Shown here: piece after piece, positions 1 to 7,400 of the stretch
Position numbering within the stretch: position 1 is the first letter of the stretch
How the letters are laid out: the number at the start of each line of letters is the position of its first letter
Assembly: GCA_943913335.1 (NCBI GenBank)
Contig: CALTXS010000041.1
Location: 1-7,400, forward strand
Reading direction: 5' to 3'
Source of the DNA: an uncultured Lysobacter sp.
Lineage (GTDB): Bacteria; Pseudomonadota; Gammaproteobacteria; Xanthomonadales; Xanthomonadaceae
Length of the DNA: 7,400 nucleotides
The notes under the pieces: generated by a model
What the model was told of the DNA's origin: nothing
What the model saw: only the letters and a program-made list of their open reading frames with translations
Databases searched by the model: none
Position numbers and translations under genes: made by a program

Positions 1-1903
<1,903 letters not shown>

Positions 1904-1929
1904 ACGGCAACTGAGTACATAGCAAACCG

Positions 1930-1940
1930 CCGTTGAACGG
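1930..1940. promoter_or_regulatory. Small 11-base dyad downstream of epmA
   Basis: CCGTTGAACGG is a perfect 5-bp inverted repeat around a central G. Its left half (GCCGTT, 1929-1934) can also pair with AACGGC at 1903-1908 across a 20-base loop. No T-run follows, so neither structure looks like an intrinsic terminator. It may be an operator or chance; no regulator can be named. Confidence 0.25.
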
Positions 1941-1966
1941 GTACGCGGATGCCACTTGCAAGGCGT

Positions 1967-1978
1967 GCATTCGAATGC
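1967..1978. promoter_or_regulatory. Perfect 12-bp palindrome upstream of the DUF3011 gene
   Basis: GCATTCGAATGC is fully self-complementary and ends 34 bases before the chosen start codon of the secreted protein, where a promoter or operator would be expected. I find no convincing -35/-10 pair beside it; TTGCAA (1956-1961) and TTAGAT (1983-1988) are 21 bases apart and match poorly. The site is a candidate operator only. Confidence 0.3.
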
Positions 1979-2012
1979 GAAGTTAGATCTGCAAACCAAC
2001 CGGAGACTCAAG

Positions 2013-2585
2013 ATGACTTCCACCAACAAACTCTCGGTCGTTATGTTCGGCTCGGTCTTGGCCTTGGGCAGCTTGGCTCCGGTCGGGCAGGCACAAGCAC
2101 AGTACTACGGCAACGATGCGCGTTACGGTTACGGCCAGAATGAGCAGCGCCTGCGCTGTGATTCCAAAGACGGTCGCCGGAATATCTGCCGGCCGAATGT
2201 TCGCGGCACTCGCATCCAGATGGTGCGCCAGTTTTCAAAGGCGCGTTGTACCGAGGGTTATAGCTATGGCCTGAGTCGGGACGGCATGATCTGGGTGGAT
2301 CGCGGTTGTCGCGCGGATTTCGTGGTGCAGGCAGGTCGTAACAATGGCTGGCGCCGAGGTGATCGCAACGATCAAGGCAATGTTGGCTACGGCCAACAGA
2401 CATTCCGCTGTGAGTCCGATAACGGCCGCGAGCGTTTCTGCCAGGTCGATACCCGTGGTGGTGTGCAGCTGCAGCGTCAGGTCTCCAGCAGCCCCTGCGT
2501 CCAGAATCGCACTTGGGGTGTTGAACGCGATGGTGTCTGGGTCAACAACGGTTGCCGCGCGGAATTCGCAATCCGCTCGCGCTAG
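2013..2585 (+). CDS. Secreted DUF3011 family protein with two four-cysteine repeats
   Basis: Function unknown. The 190-residue protein begins with a typical Sec signal peptide: Lys6, a hydrophobic stretch (residues 7-23) and a probable cleavage after AQA (about residue 29, before QYYG), so the mature protein should be periplasmic or extracellular. Two tandem repeats follow, residues 47-105 and 131-187, joined by an Arg/Gly/Asn-rich linker. Each repeat has four cysteines (49, 59, 79, 99 and 133, 143, 162, 181) with nearly the same spacing, plus shared features: RC(D/E)S, a RG pair after the second cysteine, Q rich in the middle, (G)xxRDGxxWV and GCRA(D/E)F. This fits the DUF3011 pattern and suggests two disulfides per repeat. 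The ATG at 2013 is chosen because GGAG (2002-2005) lies seven bases upstream and the signal peptide starts there; an in-frame TTG at 1956 would put 19 hydrophilic residues in front. It stands alone between epmA and mtnA. Confidence 0.85.
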   Translation: MTSTNKLSVVMFGSVLALGSLAPVGQAQAQYYGNDARYGYGQNEQRLRCDSKDGRRNICRPNVRGTRIQMVRQFSKARCTEGYSYGLSRDGMIWVDRGCRADFVVQAGRNNGWRRGDRNDQGNVGYGQQTFRCESDNGRERFCQVDTRGGVQLQRQVSSSPCVQNRTWGVERDGVWVNNGCRAEFAIRSR

Positions 2586-2620
2586 GTCATAGCACGCGCT
2601 CGAATGCCCCGATGAGGGCT

Positions 2621-2629
2621 TGATACAAT
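2621..2629 (+). promoter_or_regulatory. Possible extended -10 element at the start of mtnA
   Basis: TGATACAAT fits the extended -10 form TGnTATAAT with one mismatch. No -35 box is visible 16-18 bases upstream. If used, transcription would begin near 2636-2637, right at the second in-frame ATG (2637), giving a leaderless or nearly leaderless mRNA. It overlaps the first ATG (2628), so at most one of the two readings of this site can be right for a given transcript. Confidence 0.3.
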
Positions 2630-3707
2630 GGTGGTCATGGATAACCAGACCGCCATTGATTTTGAACTCTACGATCGCGTCCGCCCCATCCGTTGGGATG
2701 GCCAGGCGTTGCATTTGCTGGATCAGCGTGTATTGCCGTTCCGGGAGGAGCAGGTAGTCTGCACCGATTCCGATGCGGTCGCACATGCCATTACTGAGCT
2801 TGTAGTTCGTGGCGCCCCGGCAATCGGGATCTCGGCCGCCTATGGAGTGGTGTTGGCCGCTAATGCGGTCGAGGCCGCTAATGGCGACTCAGCGTTAAAG
2901 GCCTTGGAGCCGGCCATGCAGCGCCTGCATGATGCGCGCCCCACCGCGGTCAATCTGGCATGGGCACTGAACCGCATGGGGGATACGTTGCATGGTGCGG
3001 GCGCCGACTGGCGTGAACAGCTTGTTGCCATGGCCGATCGGATCGCCAAAGACGATCTTCTCGCCAATCGCCGCATGGGCGTACTCGGCGCTCAAATGAT
3101 GCAGCCGGGCACCCGCGTACTTACGCACTGCAATACGGGCTCTCTGGCGACAGCCGGTTTTGGTACAGCCCTGGGCGTAATCCGCGCCGGTTGCGCGATG
3201 GGCCGCATTGATAAGGTCTATGCCGGCGAGACCCGGCCCTGGTTGCAGGGCGCGCGTCTTACCGTGTGGGAGCTTGCGCAGGATGGTCTGAACCCGACTC
3301 TCATCGCCGACTCCGCAGCCGCTCACCTCATGAAGACGGGTGGGGTGGACTGGGTGGTCGCGGGTGCGGACCGCATCTGTGCCAATGGCGATACCGCCAA
3401 CAAGATCGGCACGTATTCCCTGGCCATTGCGGCAAAGCATCACGGCATCGGCTTCATGGTGGTGGCACCGGCCTCTACGGTAGACATGAACACGCCGAAC
3501 GGGGACGCAATCGAGATCGAGGAACGTCTGCCGACCGAATTGCTGTCCGTCGGCTCGGTACGCACAGCGGCTGAGGGCGTGGCCGCCTGGAACCCTGTTT
3601 TTGATGTCACGCCGGCCGAGCTGATCACGGCCATTGTGACTGAAAAAGGGGTTGTTCATGCCCCCTCCGTCGCGACCATGCGCGAACTGTTCCCGCAGGA
3701 TGTCTGA
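2628..3707 (+). CDS. mtnA: Methylthioribose-1-phosphate isomerase MtnA
   Basis: Converts 5-methylthioribose-1-phosphate to 5-methylthioribulose-1-phosphate in the methionine salvage pathway, recycling the methylthio group left by polyamine synthesis. It belongs to the eIF2B-alpha/beta/delta-like fold family. Seen in the 359 residues: [13 protein letters not shown] (61-73), [10 protein letters not shown] (166-175) with the catalytic-type Cys168, [15 protein letters not shown] (198-212), and [20 protein letters not shown] (244-263) with Asp248 as the partner acid. The tail with VAPASTVD (279-286) and IEIEER (295-300) is also typical. Length is normal. ATG 2628 has GAGGG (2614-2618) nine bases upstream; ATG 2637 is the alternative start and would remove only three residues. 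No other salvage genes are in the window. No terminator is evident before gyrA, so some read-through into gyrA is possible. Confidence 0.95.
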   Translation: MVVMDNQTAIDFELYDRVRPIRWDGQALHLLDQRVLPFREEQVVCTDSDAVAHAITELVVRGAPAIGISAAYGVVLAANAVEAANGDSALKALEPAMQRLHDARPTAVNLAWALNRMGDTLHGAGADWREQLVAMADRIAKDDLLANRRMGVLGAQMMQPGTRVLTHCNTGSLATAGFGTALGVIRAGCAMGRIDKVYAGETRPWLQGARLTVWELAQDGLNPTLIADSAAAHLMKTGGVDWVVAGADRICANGDTANKIGTYSLAIAAKHHGIGFMVVAPASTVDMNTPNGDAIEIEERLPTELLSVGSVRTAAEGVAAWNPVFDVTPAELITAIVTEKGVVHAPSVATMRELFPQDV

Positions 3708-3785
3708 AATCGCCGTTTCCCCGAAAAAATAAGGGATTTTCTTCGAGTTGGGGCAGATAAAAAGAGGGCGTTTAAGGGCTTGGTC

Positions 3786-3794
3786 TGCTATAAT
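3786..3794 (+). promoter_or_regulatory. gyrA promoter, extended -10 box
   Basis: TGCTATAAT is a perfect extended -10 (TGnTATAAT) 39 bases before the gyrA ATG. The -35 region 17 bases upstream (3766-3771) has no consensus match, which is common for extended -10 promoters. A-tracts at 3724-3729 and 3759-3763 and a T-tract at 3737-3740 lie upstream, where an UP element or bent DNA could assist. The expected start of transcription is near 3801. Confidence 0.7.
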
Positions 3795-3817
3795 TTCAGG
3801 TTCGTACAGAGCCTGGA
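3795..3817. promoter_or_regulatory. Inverted repeat across the expected gyrA transcription start
   Basis: CAGGTTC (3797-3803) pairs with GAGCCTG (3809-3815) around a GTACA loop, seven pairs with one G-T; two weaker outer pairs extend it to 3795-3817. It begins directly after the -10 box and ends 15 bases before the gyrA start. It could be an operator or a 5' mRNA hairpin. The ribosome binding site (CGGGA, 3823-3827) is outside the stem. Confidence 0.4.
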
Positions 3818-3832
3818 AATAACGGGATTTCA

Positions 3833-6409
3833 ATGACCGAAACCGCACGGGAAATCATCCCCATTAACCTCGAAGACGAGATGCGTCGCAGCTATCTCGA
3901 TTACGCCATGAGCGTGATCATCGGACGCGCGCTCCCGGATGCTCGAGACGGTCTAAAGCCCGTGCACCGCCGCGCCCTGTATGCCATGCATGAGCTGGGC
4001 GCCCATTCCAATAAGCCGTACTACAAATCGGCGCGTATCGTCGGTGACGTGATCGGTAAATACCATCCGCACGGTGATACCGCGGTGTATGACACGGTCG
4101 TCCGGATGGCGCAGCCGTTCTCGCTGCGCTACATGCTGGTTGATGGTCAAGGTAACTTCGGTTCGGTCGACGGCGACCCCGCGGCCGCCATGCGCTACAC
4201 CGAGGCCCGCATGTCGCGCCTCGCGCACGAGATGATGGCCGACATCGACAAGGAAACTGTCGATTTCCAGCCCAACTACGATGAAAAGGAACTGGAACCC
4301 ACGGTCATGCCGACGCGGTTCCCGAACCTGCTGGTCAATGGGTCCAGCGGCATTGCAGTGGGTATGGCCACCAACATCCCGCCGCACAATATGCGCGAAA
4401 CCATCAACGCCTGCGTGGCGCTGATTGACGATCCGGAACTCTCCATTGATAGCCTGATGGAATTCATCCCGGGTCCGGATTTCCCAACCGGCGGCATCAT
4501 TAACGGTACGGCAGGCATTCTGGCCGGTTACCGCACCGGTCGCGGTCGTGTACGCATGCGTGCTCGCGCCGAGATTGAGGTCGCCGACAACGGCCGCGAG
4601 GCCATCGCCGTTACCGAGATTCCGTATCAGGTCAACAAGGCGCGTCTGATTGAGCGCATTGCGGAGCTGGTCAAAGAGCGCAAGATCGAGGGCATCAGTG
4701 AGCTGCGCGATGAGTCCGATAAGGACGGCATGCGCATTTACATCGAGGTCAAGAAAGGCGAATCCGCCGAGGTCGTGCTGAACAATCTGTATCAGCAGAC
4801 GCAAATGGAATCGACGTTCGGCATCAACATGGTTGCCATTGTCGATGGACGCCCGCAGACGCTCAACCTCAAGCAGTTGCTGCAGATCTTCCTGCGCCAC
4901 CGCCGTGAGGTGGTGACCCGTCGCACCGTGCACGATCTGCGCAAGGCCCGCCAACGCGCTCACATTCTCGAAGGCTTGACGGTCGCTCTGGCCAACATTG
5001 ACGAAATGATCGAATTGATCAAGACGTCGGCGAATCCGGCTGAGGCCAAGGAACGCATGTTGGCCCGCACCTGGGATGCCGGCGTGGTCAGTGCCATGCT
5101 CGATGCCGCAGGTAACGATGCCAAGGCATCACGTCCCGATGATTTGGCCGCCGAGTTCGGTCTGGTTGACGGCTCGCAGTACCGCCTTTCGGCGGAGCAG
5201 GCCCAGGCCATTCTGGAGATGCGCCTGCATCGCCTGACCGGTCTGGAACAGGACAAGCTGACCGATGAATACCGTCAGCTCCTGATCGAAATCCAAAAGC
5301 TGATTCTGATCCTGACCGATCCGGTCGAGCTGCTGCGCGTCATTCGCGAAGAGCTGATTAATGTCGGTGACGAATATGGCGATGCCCGTCGCTCCGAAAT
5401 TCGCGAATCCGAGGAAGATCTGGATATTCTGGATCTGATCACGCCCGAAGACGTGGTCGTGACCTTCTCGCAAGCGGGTTACGTCAAACGTCAGTCGCCG
5501 GGCGTGTATCGCTCGCAGCGTCGCGGTGGTCGCGGTCGCAACGCCGCCAGCACCAAGGACGAGGATTCGATTTCGCAGCTGTGGCTGGTCAATACCCATG
5601 ACACGCTGATGACCTTCACCAGCAAGGGCAAGGTGTTCTGGCTGCCGGTGCATAAACTGCCCGAGGCCGGTCCCAATGCGCTCGGCCGTCCGATCGTGAA
5701 CTGGATTCAGCTCGATGCCGATGAGCAAGTCCAGGCCGTCGTGCCAATTCGCGAATACGAAGAAGGACGCTACGTCTTCTTTGCAACCCGCAAGGGCACG
5801 GTCAAGAAGACACCACTAACAGATTTCGCTTTCCAGCTTTCGCGCGGCAAGATTGCCATCCACTTGGATGACGACGATGCGCTGGTCGATGTCGCCCTGA
5901 CCGATGGCGAACGCGACATCATGCTGTTTGCCAGCAACGGCAAGGCGGTTCGCTTCGATGAGACTTCCGTGCGCTCGATGGGCCGTACGGCCGGTGGCGT
6001 TCGCGGCATGAAACTGGCCGCAGGTGAGGTTGTCTGCAGTCTGATCGTGGTACAGGGCGAGGGCGACATTCTCACTGCCAGCGCCAAGGGTTTCGGTAAG
6101 CGCACCGATCTGAGTGAGTTCCCACGCAAGGGGCGCGGTACGCAGGGCGTTATCGCCCTAAAGACCACGGACCGTAACGGTGCGCTGGTGGGTGCGGTGC
6201 AATTGAGTGATCAGCACGATGTACTGCTGATCTCCGATGGCGGCACCTTGGTGCGCACACCTGCGGCTGATATCAGTCAGGTCGGACGGAACACCCAAGG
6301 CGTCACGCTGATTCGACTGCAGCCGGGTGAAACGCTGCAAGCCGTCGAAACACTCGATGCGAGCCTGGATGAGTCCGAGCCGGCAAGCGAACCGGTTGCC
6401 GAGGAATAA
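3833..6409 (+). CDS. gyrA: DNA gyrase subunit A
   Basis: Breakage-reunion subunit of the A2B2 type II topoisomerase that introduces negative supercoils into DNA with ATP. The 858 residues are complete (E. coli 875) and N-terminal numbering matches E. coli exactly. The DNA-cleaving pair is Arg121-Tyr122 in [10 protein letters not shown], the quinolone-determining region is [10 protein letters not shown] (78-87) with Thr83 and Asp87, and the DNA-bending isoleucine is Ile174 in [14 protein letters not shown]. The tower and coiled-coil region spans roughly 220-500. The C-terminal beta-pinwheel begins around 530 and carries the GyrA-box QRRGGRG at 562-568, which identifies GyrA rather than ParC. 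Repeated blade motifs follow ([48 protein letters not shown]). The tail (about 839-858) is acidic, as in E. coli, where the tail modulates supercoiling. It has its own promoter and terminator, so it is probably transcribed mainly alone. gyrB is not in the window. Confidence 0.98.
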   Translation: MTETAREIIPINLEDEMRRSYLDYAMSVIIGRALPDARDGLKPVHRRALYAMHELGAHSNKPYYKSARIVGDVIGKYHPHGDTAVYDTVVRMAQPFSLRYMLVDGQGNFGSVDGDPAAAMRYTEARMSRLAHEMMADIDKETVDFQPNYDEKELEPTVMPTRFPNLLVNGSSGIAVGMATNIPPHNMRETINACVALIDDPELSIDSLMEFIPGPDFPTGGIINGTAGILAGYRTGRGRVRMRARAEIEVADNGREAIAVTEIPYQVNKARLIERIAELVKERKIEGISELRDESDKDGMRIYIEVKKGESAEVVLNNLYQQTQMESTFGINMVAIVDGRPQTLNLKQLLQIFLRHRREVVTRRTVHDLRKARQRAHILEGLTVALANIDEMIELIKTSANPAEAKERMLARTWDAGVVSAMLDAAGNDAKASRPDDLAAEFGLVDGSQYRLSAEQAQAILEMRLHRLTGLEQDKLTDEYRQLLIEIQKLILILTDPVELLRVIREELINVGDEYGDARRSEIRESEEDLDILDLITPEDVVVTFSQAGYVKRQSPGVYRSQRRGGRGRNAASTKDEDSISQLWLVNTHDTLMTFTSKGKVFWLPVHKLPEAGPNALGRPIVNWIQLDADEQVQAVVPIREYEEGRYVFFATRKGTVKKTPLTDFAFQLSRGKIAIHLDDDDALVDVALTDGERDIMLFASNGKAVRFDETSVRSMGRTAGGVRGMKLAAGEVVCSLIVVQGEGDILTASAKGFGKRTDLSEFPRKGRGTQGVIALKTTDRNGALVGAVQLSDQHDVLLISDGGTLVRTPAADISQVGRNTQGVTLIRLQPGETLQAVETLDASLDESEPASEPVAEE

Positions 6410-6426
6410 TTCGGAACGTTGTCATG

Positions 6427-6457
6427 AAAAAACCGGCCTTAGTTGGCCGGTTTTTTT
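6427..6457. terminator. Bidirectional intrinsic terminator shared by gyrA and the peroxiredoxin homologue
   Basis: Six A's followed by CCGGCC (6427-6438) pair perfectly with GGCCGG plus T's (6445-6456) around the loop TTAGTT. A seven-T run (6451-6457) follows on the plus strand and a six-T run follows on the minus strand, so the hairpin should stop transcription from both directions. It starts 17 bases after the gyrA stop and lies about 40 bases beyond the minus-strand gene stop. Confidence 0.95.
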
Positions 6458-6497
6458 ATTGCCGCTTGGCGAGCCGAAGCCGCCGCAAGTTGTCGGT

Positions 6498-6989
6498 TTA
6501 GCCTTCGGAACGAAGGCGCTCCAGCACGTGTTCGGCCGAGGATACACGGAATTCACCGGGTGCTTCTTCTTCGACCCAGCGGACCACACCGTTCTCGGCG
6601 TACAACGCAAAACGCTTGCTCCGCAGGCCCATGCCGTAAGCGCTGGCATCCAGTGACAGGCCGATGGCATTGCTGAACTCACCATTGCCGTCAGCCAACA
6701 GGCGCAGGTCTTCGGGAGCTCCCTGTTGCTGACCCCACGCGCCCATAACAAAGGCGTCGTTGACCGAGATGCCGATTACTTCGACGCCCAGATCACGGAA
6801 GGCAGACATGGCCTCAATAAAGCCCGGCAGATGCGCCTCGGAACCAGTCGGGGTAAAAGCGCCGGGTACCGCGAACAGCACCACATCCTTGCCGCCGAAG
6901 GCCTCAGCGATGGAAACGGAACGCACAGCGCCATTTTGCAATTCCTGAAGGGCGATCTCGGGAAGCTTATCGCCGGGTTGAATGGACAT
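6498..6989 (-). CDS. Prx5-type peroxiredoxin homologue lacking all cysteines
   Basis: Peroxiredoxins of this family (Prx5/PrxII, redoxin domain) reduce peroxides with an active-site cysteine in the motif PxxxTxxC. The 163 residues align over the full family length: AVPGAFTPTGSEAHLPGF (40-57), ISVNDAFVMGAWG (74-86), LLADGNGEFSNAIGL (97-111) and GLRSKRFALY (121-130). Pro42, Thr46 and the conserved Arg126 are present, but the peroxidatic cysteine position is Gly49 (codon GGT, bases 6843-6845). The position before ISVND, cysteine in human Prx5 and plant PrxII, is Gly73 (GGC, 6771-6773). No cysteine occurs anywhere in the protein, so ordinary peroxidase activity is not expected. Start at 6989 is chosen because AAGGAG (6997-7002) lies seven bases upstream; a longer frame to 7058 adds 23 residues unlike the family. 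Convergent with gyrA, divergent from the J-protein gene. Family is certain; present function is unknown. Confidence 0.93.
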   Translation of the reverse strand: MSIQPGDKLPEIALQELQNGAVRSVSIAEAFGGKDVVLFAVPGAFTPTGSEAHLPGFIEAMSAFRDLGVEVIGISVNDAFVMGAWGQQQGAPEDLRLLADGNGEFSNAIGLSLDASAYGMGLRSKRFALYAENGVVRWVEEEAPGEFRVSSAEHVLERLRSEG

Positions 6990-7007
6990 GTTGCCGCTCC
7001 TTAACGT

Positions 7008-7028
7008 GGGAACGAGTATTCTATTCCC
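7008..7028 (-). promoter_or_regulatory. Candidate promoter -10 and overlapping inverted repeat of the peroxiredoxin homologue
   Basis: On the minus strand, TAGAAT (7023-7018) matches the -10 consensus at five of six bases and would start transcription just ahead of the AAGGAG ribosome binding site. No good -35 box is seen (CGATTT at a 17-base spacing). An inverted repeat GGGAA-N11-TTCCC (7008-7012 with 7024-7028) encloses this -10 box, as an operator would. The 63-base divergent gap must also hold the start signals of the J-protein gene. Confidence 0.35.
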
Positions 7029-7052
7029 TGATCGCATTACAAATCGAATTCC

Positions 7053-7400
7053 ATGCAATTCAAGGACTACTACCAGATTCTCGGTGTCGAGCCGACCGCC
7101 GGTGAAACCGAGCTAAAAACAGCGTTCCGTCGCCTCGCGCGCAAGTACCATCCGGATGTCAGCAAGGAACCCGATGCCGAGGAGCGCTTCAAGGATATCA
7201 ACGAGGCCTACGAGGCGCTGCGCGATCCCGACAAGCGGCGCGCCTATGATCAGTTACGATCACGTGGCTATCGTCCCGGCGACGAAGTCAATCCCGGCGG
7301 CTTTGGCGGTCCGGGCGGTCCCGGTGGTGCCGACGGCTTCGGCGGGTTCGGTGGCGTCGATTTCGAAGAGATCTTTGCCGGCCGCGGTGGTCCCGGAAGC
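7053..7400 (+). CDS. cbpA: J-domain co-chaperone of the CbpA/DnaJ class, N-terminal part (3' end outside window)
   Basis: Co-chaperone that stimulates the ATPase of DnaK-type Hsp70 through its J domain; E. coli CbpA also binds curved DNA. The 116 visible residues begin [20 protein letters not shown], matching the CbpA start (EFKDYYAILGV in E. coli). The J domain covers about residues 5-68 with the essential HPD at 33-35 ([20 protein letters not shown]) and the closing YDQLRSRGY (65-73). A Gly/Phe-rich segment follows (81-101), then VDFEEIF. There is no zinc-finger region in the visible part, so full DnaJ versus CbpA cannot be settled here, but the start and the SKEPDAE segment favour CbpA. 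No clear Shine-Dalgarno precedes the ATG. The frame is open to the window end. It is divergent from the peroxiredoxin homologue. Confidence 0.9.
   Translation, partial: MQFKDYYQILGVEPTAGETELKTAFRRLARKYHPDVSKEPDAEERFKDINEAYEALRDPDKRRAYDQLRSRGYRPGDEVNPGGFGGPGGPGGADGFGGFGGVDFEEIFAGRGGPGS

Noticed and set aside
1956..2012. Upstream TTG start for the secreted protein
   Set aside because: It would add 19 hydrophilic residues before a good signal peptide and has no ribosome site, while ATG 2013 has GGAG at the right distance.
2586..2627. SAM riboswitch or other leader element before mtnA
   Set aside because: The gap is only 42 bases, too short for a known SAM riboswitch; the only hairpin (GCCC 2606-2609 with GGGC 2616-2619) has four pairs and is not convincing.
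3708..3785. Intrinsic terminator for mtnA
   Set aside because: Runs of A and T are present, but I could not form a stable GC-rich stem before any T-run.
2895..3848. Open frame of 317 codons on the minus strand over mtnA and the gyrA promoter
   Set aside because: Its sequence is a shadow of mtnA codons, it crosses the gyrA promoter, and no ribosome site or recognisable domain is present.
3953..4963. Open frame of 336 codons on the minus strand inside gyrA
   Set aside because: It is fully antisense to a highly conserved gyrA region, its translation resembles no family I know, and long antisense frames are expected from GC-biased codon use.
6990..7058. Longer N-terminus for the peroxiredoxin homologue starting at 7058
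   Set aside because: The extra 23 residues do not resemble the family, would overlap the J-protein start, and AAGGAG is correctly placed for the start at 6989.

Overview
The window looks like core chromosome from a GC-rich gammaproteobacterium, most likely of the Lysobacterales (Xanthomonadales). The reasons are the full-length GyrA with gammaproteobacterial residue numbering, an EpmA, a LigA with an unusually long segment between its helix-hairpin-helix and BRCT parts (I recall long LigA proteins from Xanthomonas), mtnA directly upstream of gyrA (an order I recall from Xanthomonas) and a secreted DUF3011 protein. I see no mobile element, CRISPR array, tRNA or rRNA, and no gene-free stretch longer than about 125 bases.

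Layout. Bases 1-951 are the 3' part of ligA (NAD-dependent DNA ligase). It overlaps epmA (944-1903, the EF-P beta-lysine ligase) by eight bases, so the two are probably translationally coupled. After a 109-base gap with two small perfect palindromes comes a short secreted protein with two four-cysteine DUF3011 repeats (2013-2585). Then follow mtnA (2628-3707, methionine salvage) and, after a 125-base promoter region with a clear extended -10 box, gyrA (3833-6409, complete gyrase A subunit). A strong symmetric hairpin at 6427-6457 ends gyrA and also serves the convergent minus-strand gene at 6498-6989. That gene is a Prx5-type peroxiredoxin homologue. Divergent from it, starting at 7053 and running off the window, is a CbpA/DnaJ-class J-domain co-chaperone.

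How the genes relate. Most are independent housekeeping functions: DNA replication and repair (ligA), translation factor modification (epmA), methionine salvage (mtnA), DNA topology (gyrA) and protein quality control (J protein). No new multi-gene system is evident.

The most notable observation is the peroxiredoxin homologue. Its active-site loop is otherwise canonical, but the peroxidatic cysteine is glycine, the cysteine position before the SVND motif is also glycine, and the whole 163-residue protein contains no cysteine. It has a good ribosome binding site and an intact frame, so it looks like an expressed protein that cannot use thiol chemistry. Secondary points are a possible degenerate second helix-hairpin-helix unit in LigA, a possible leaderless start for mtnA, and several operator-like inverted repeats in the short intergenic regions.
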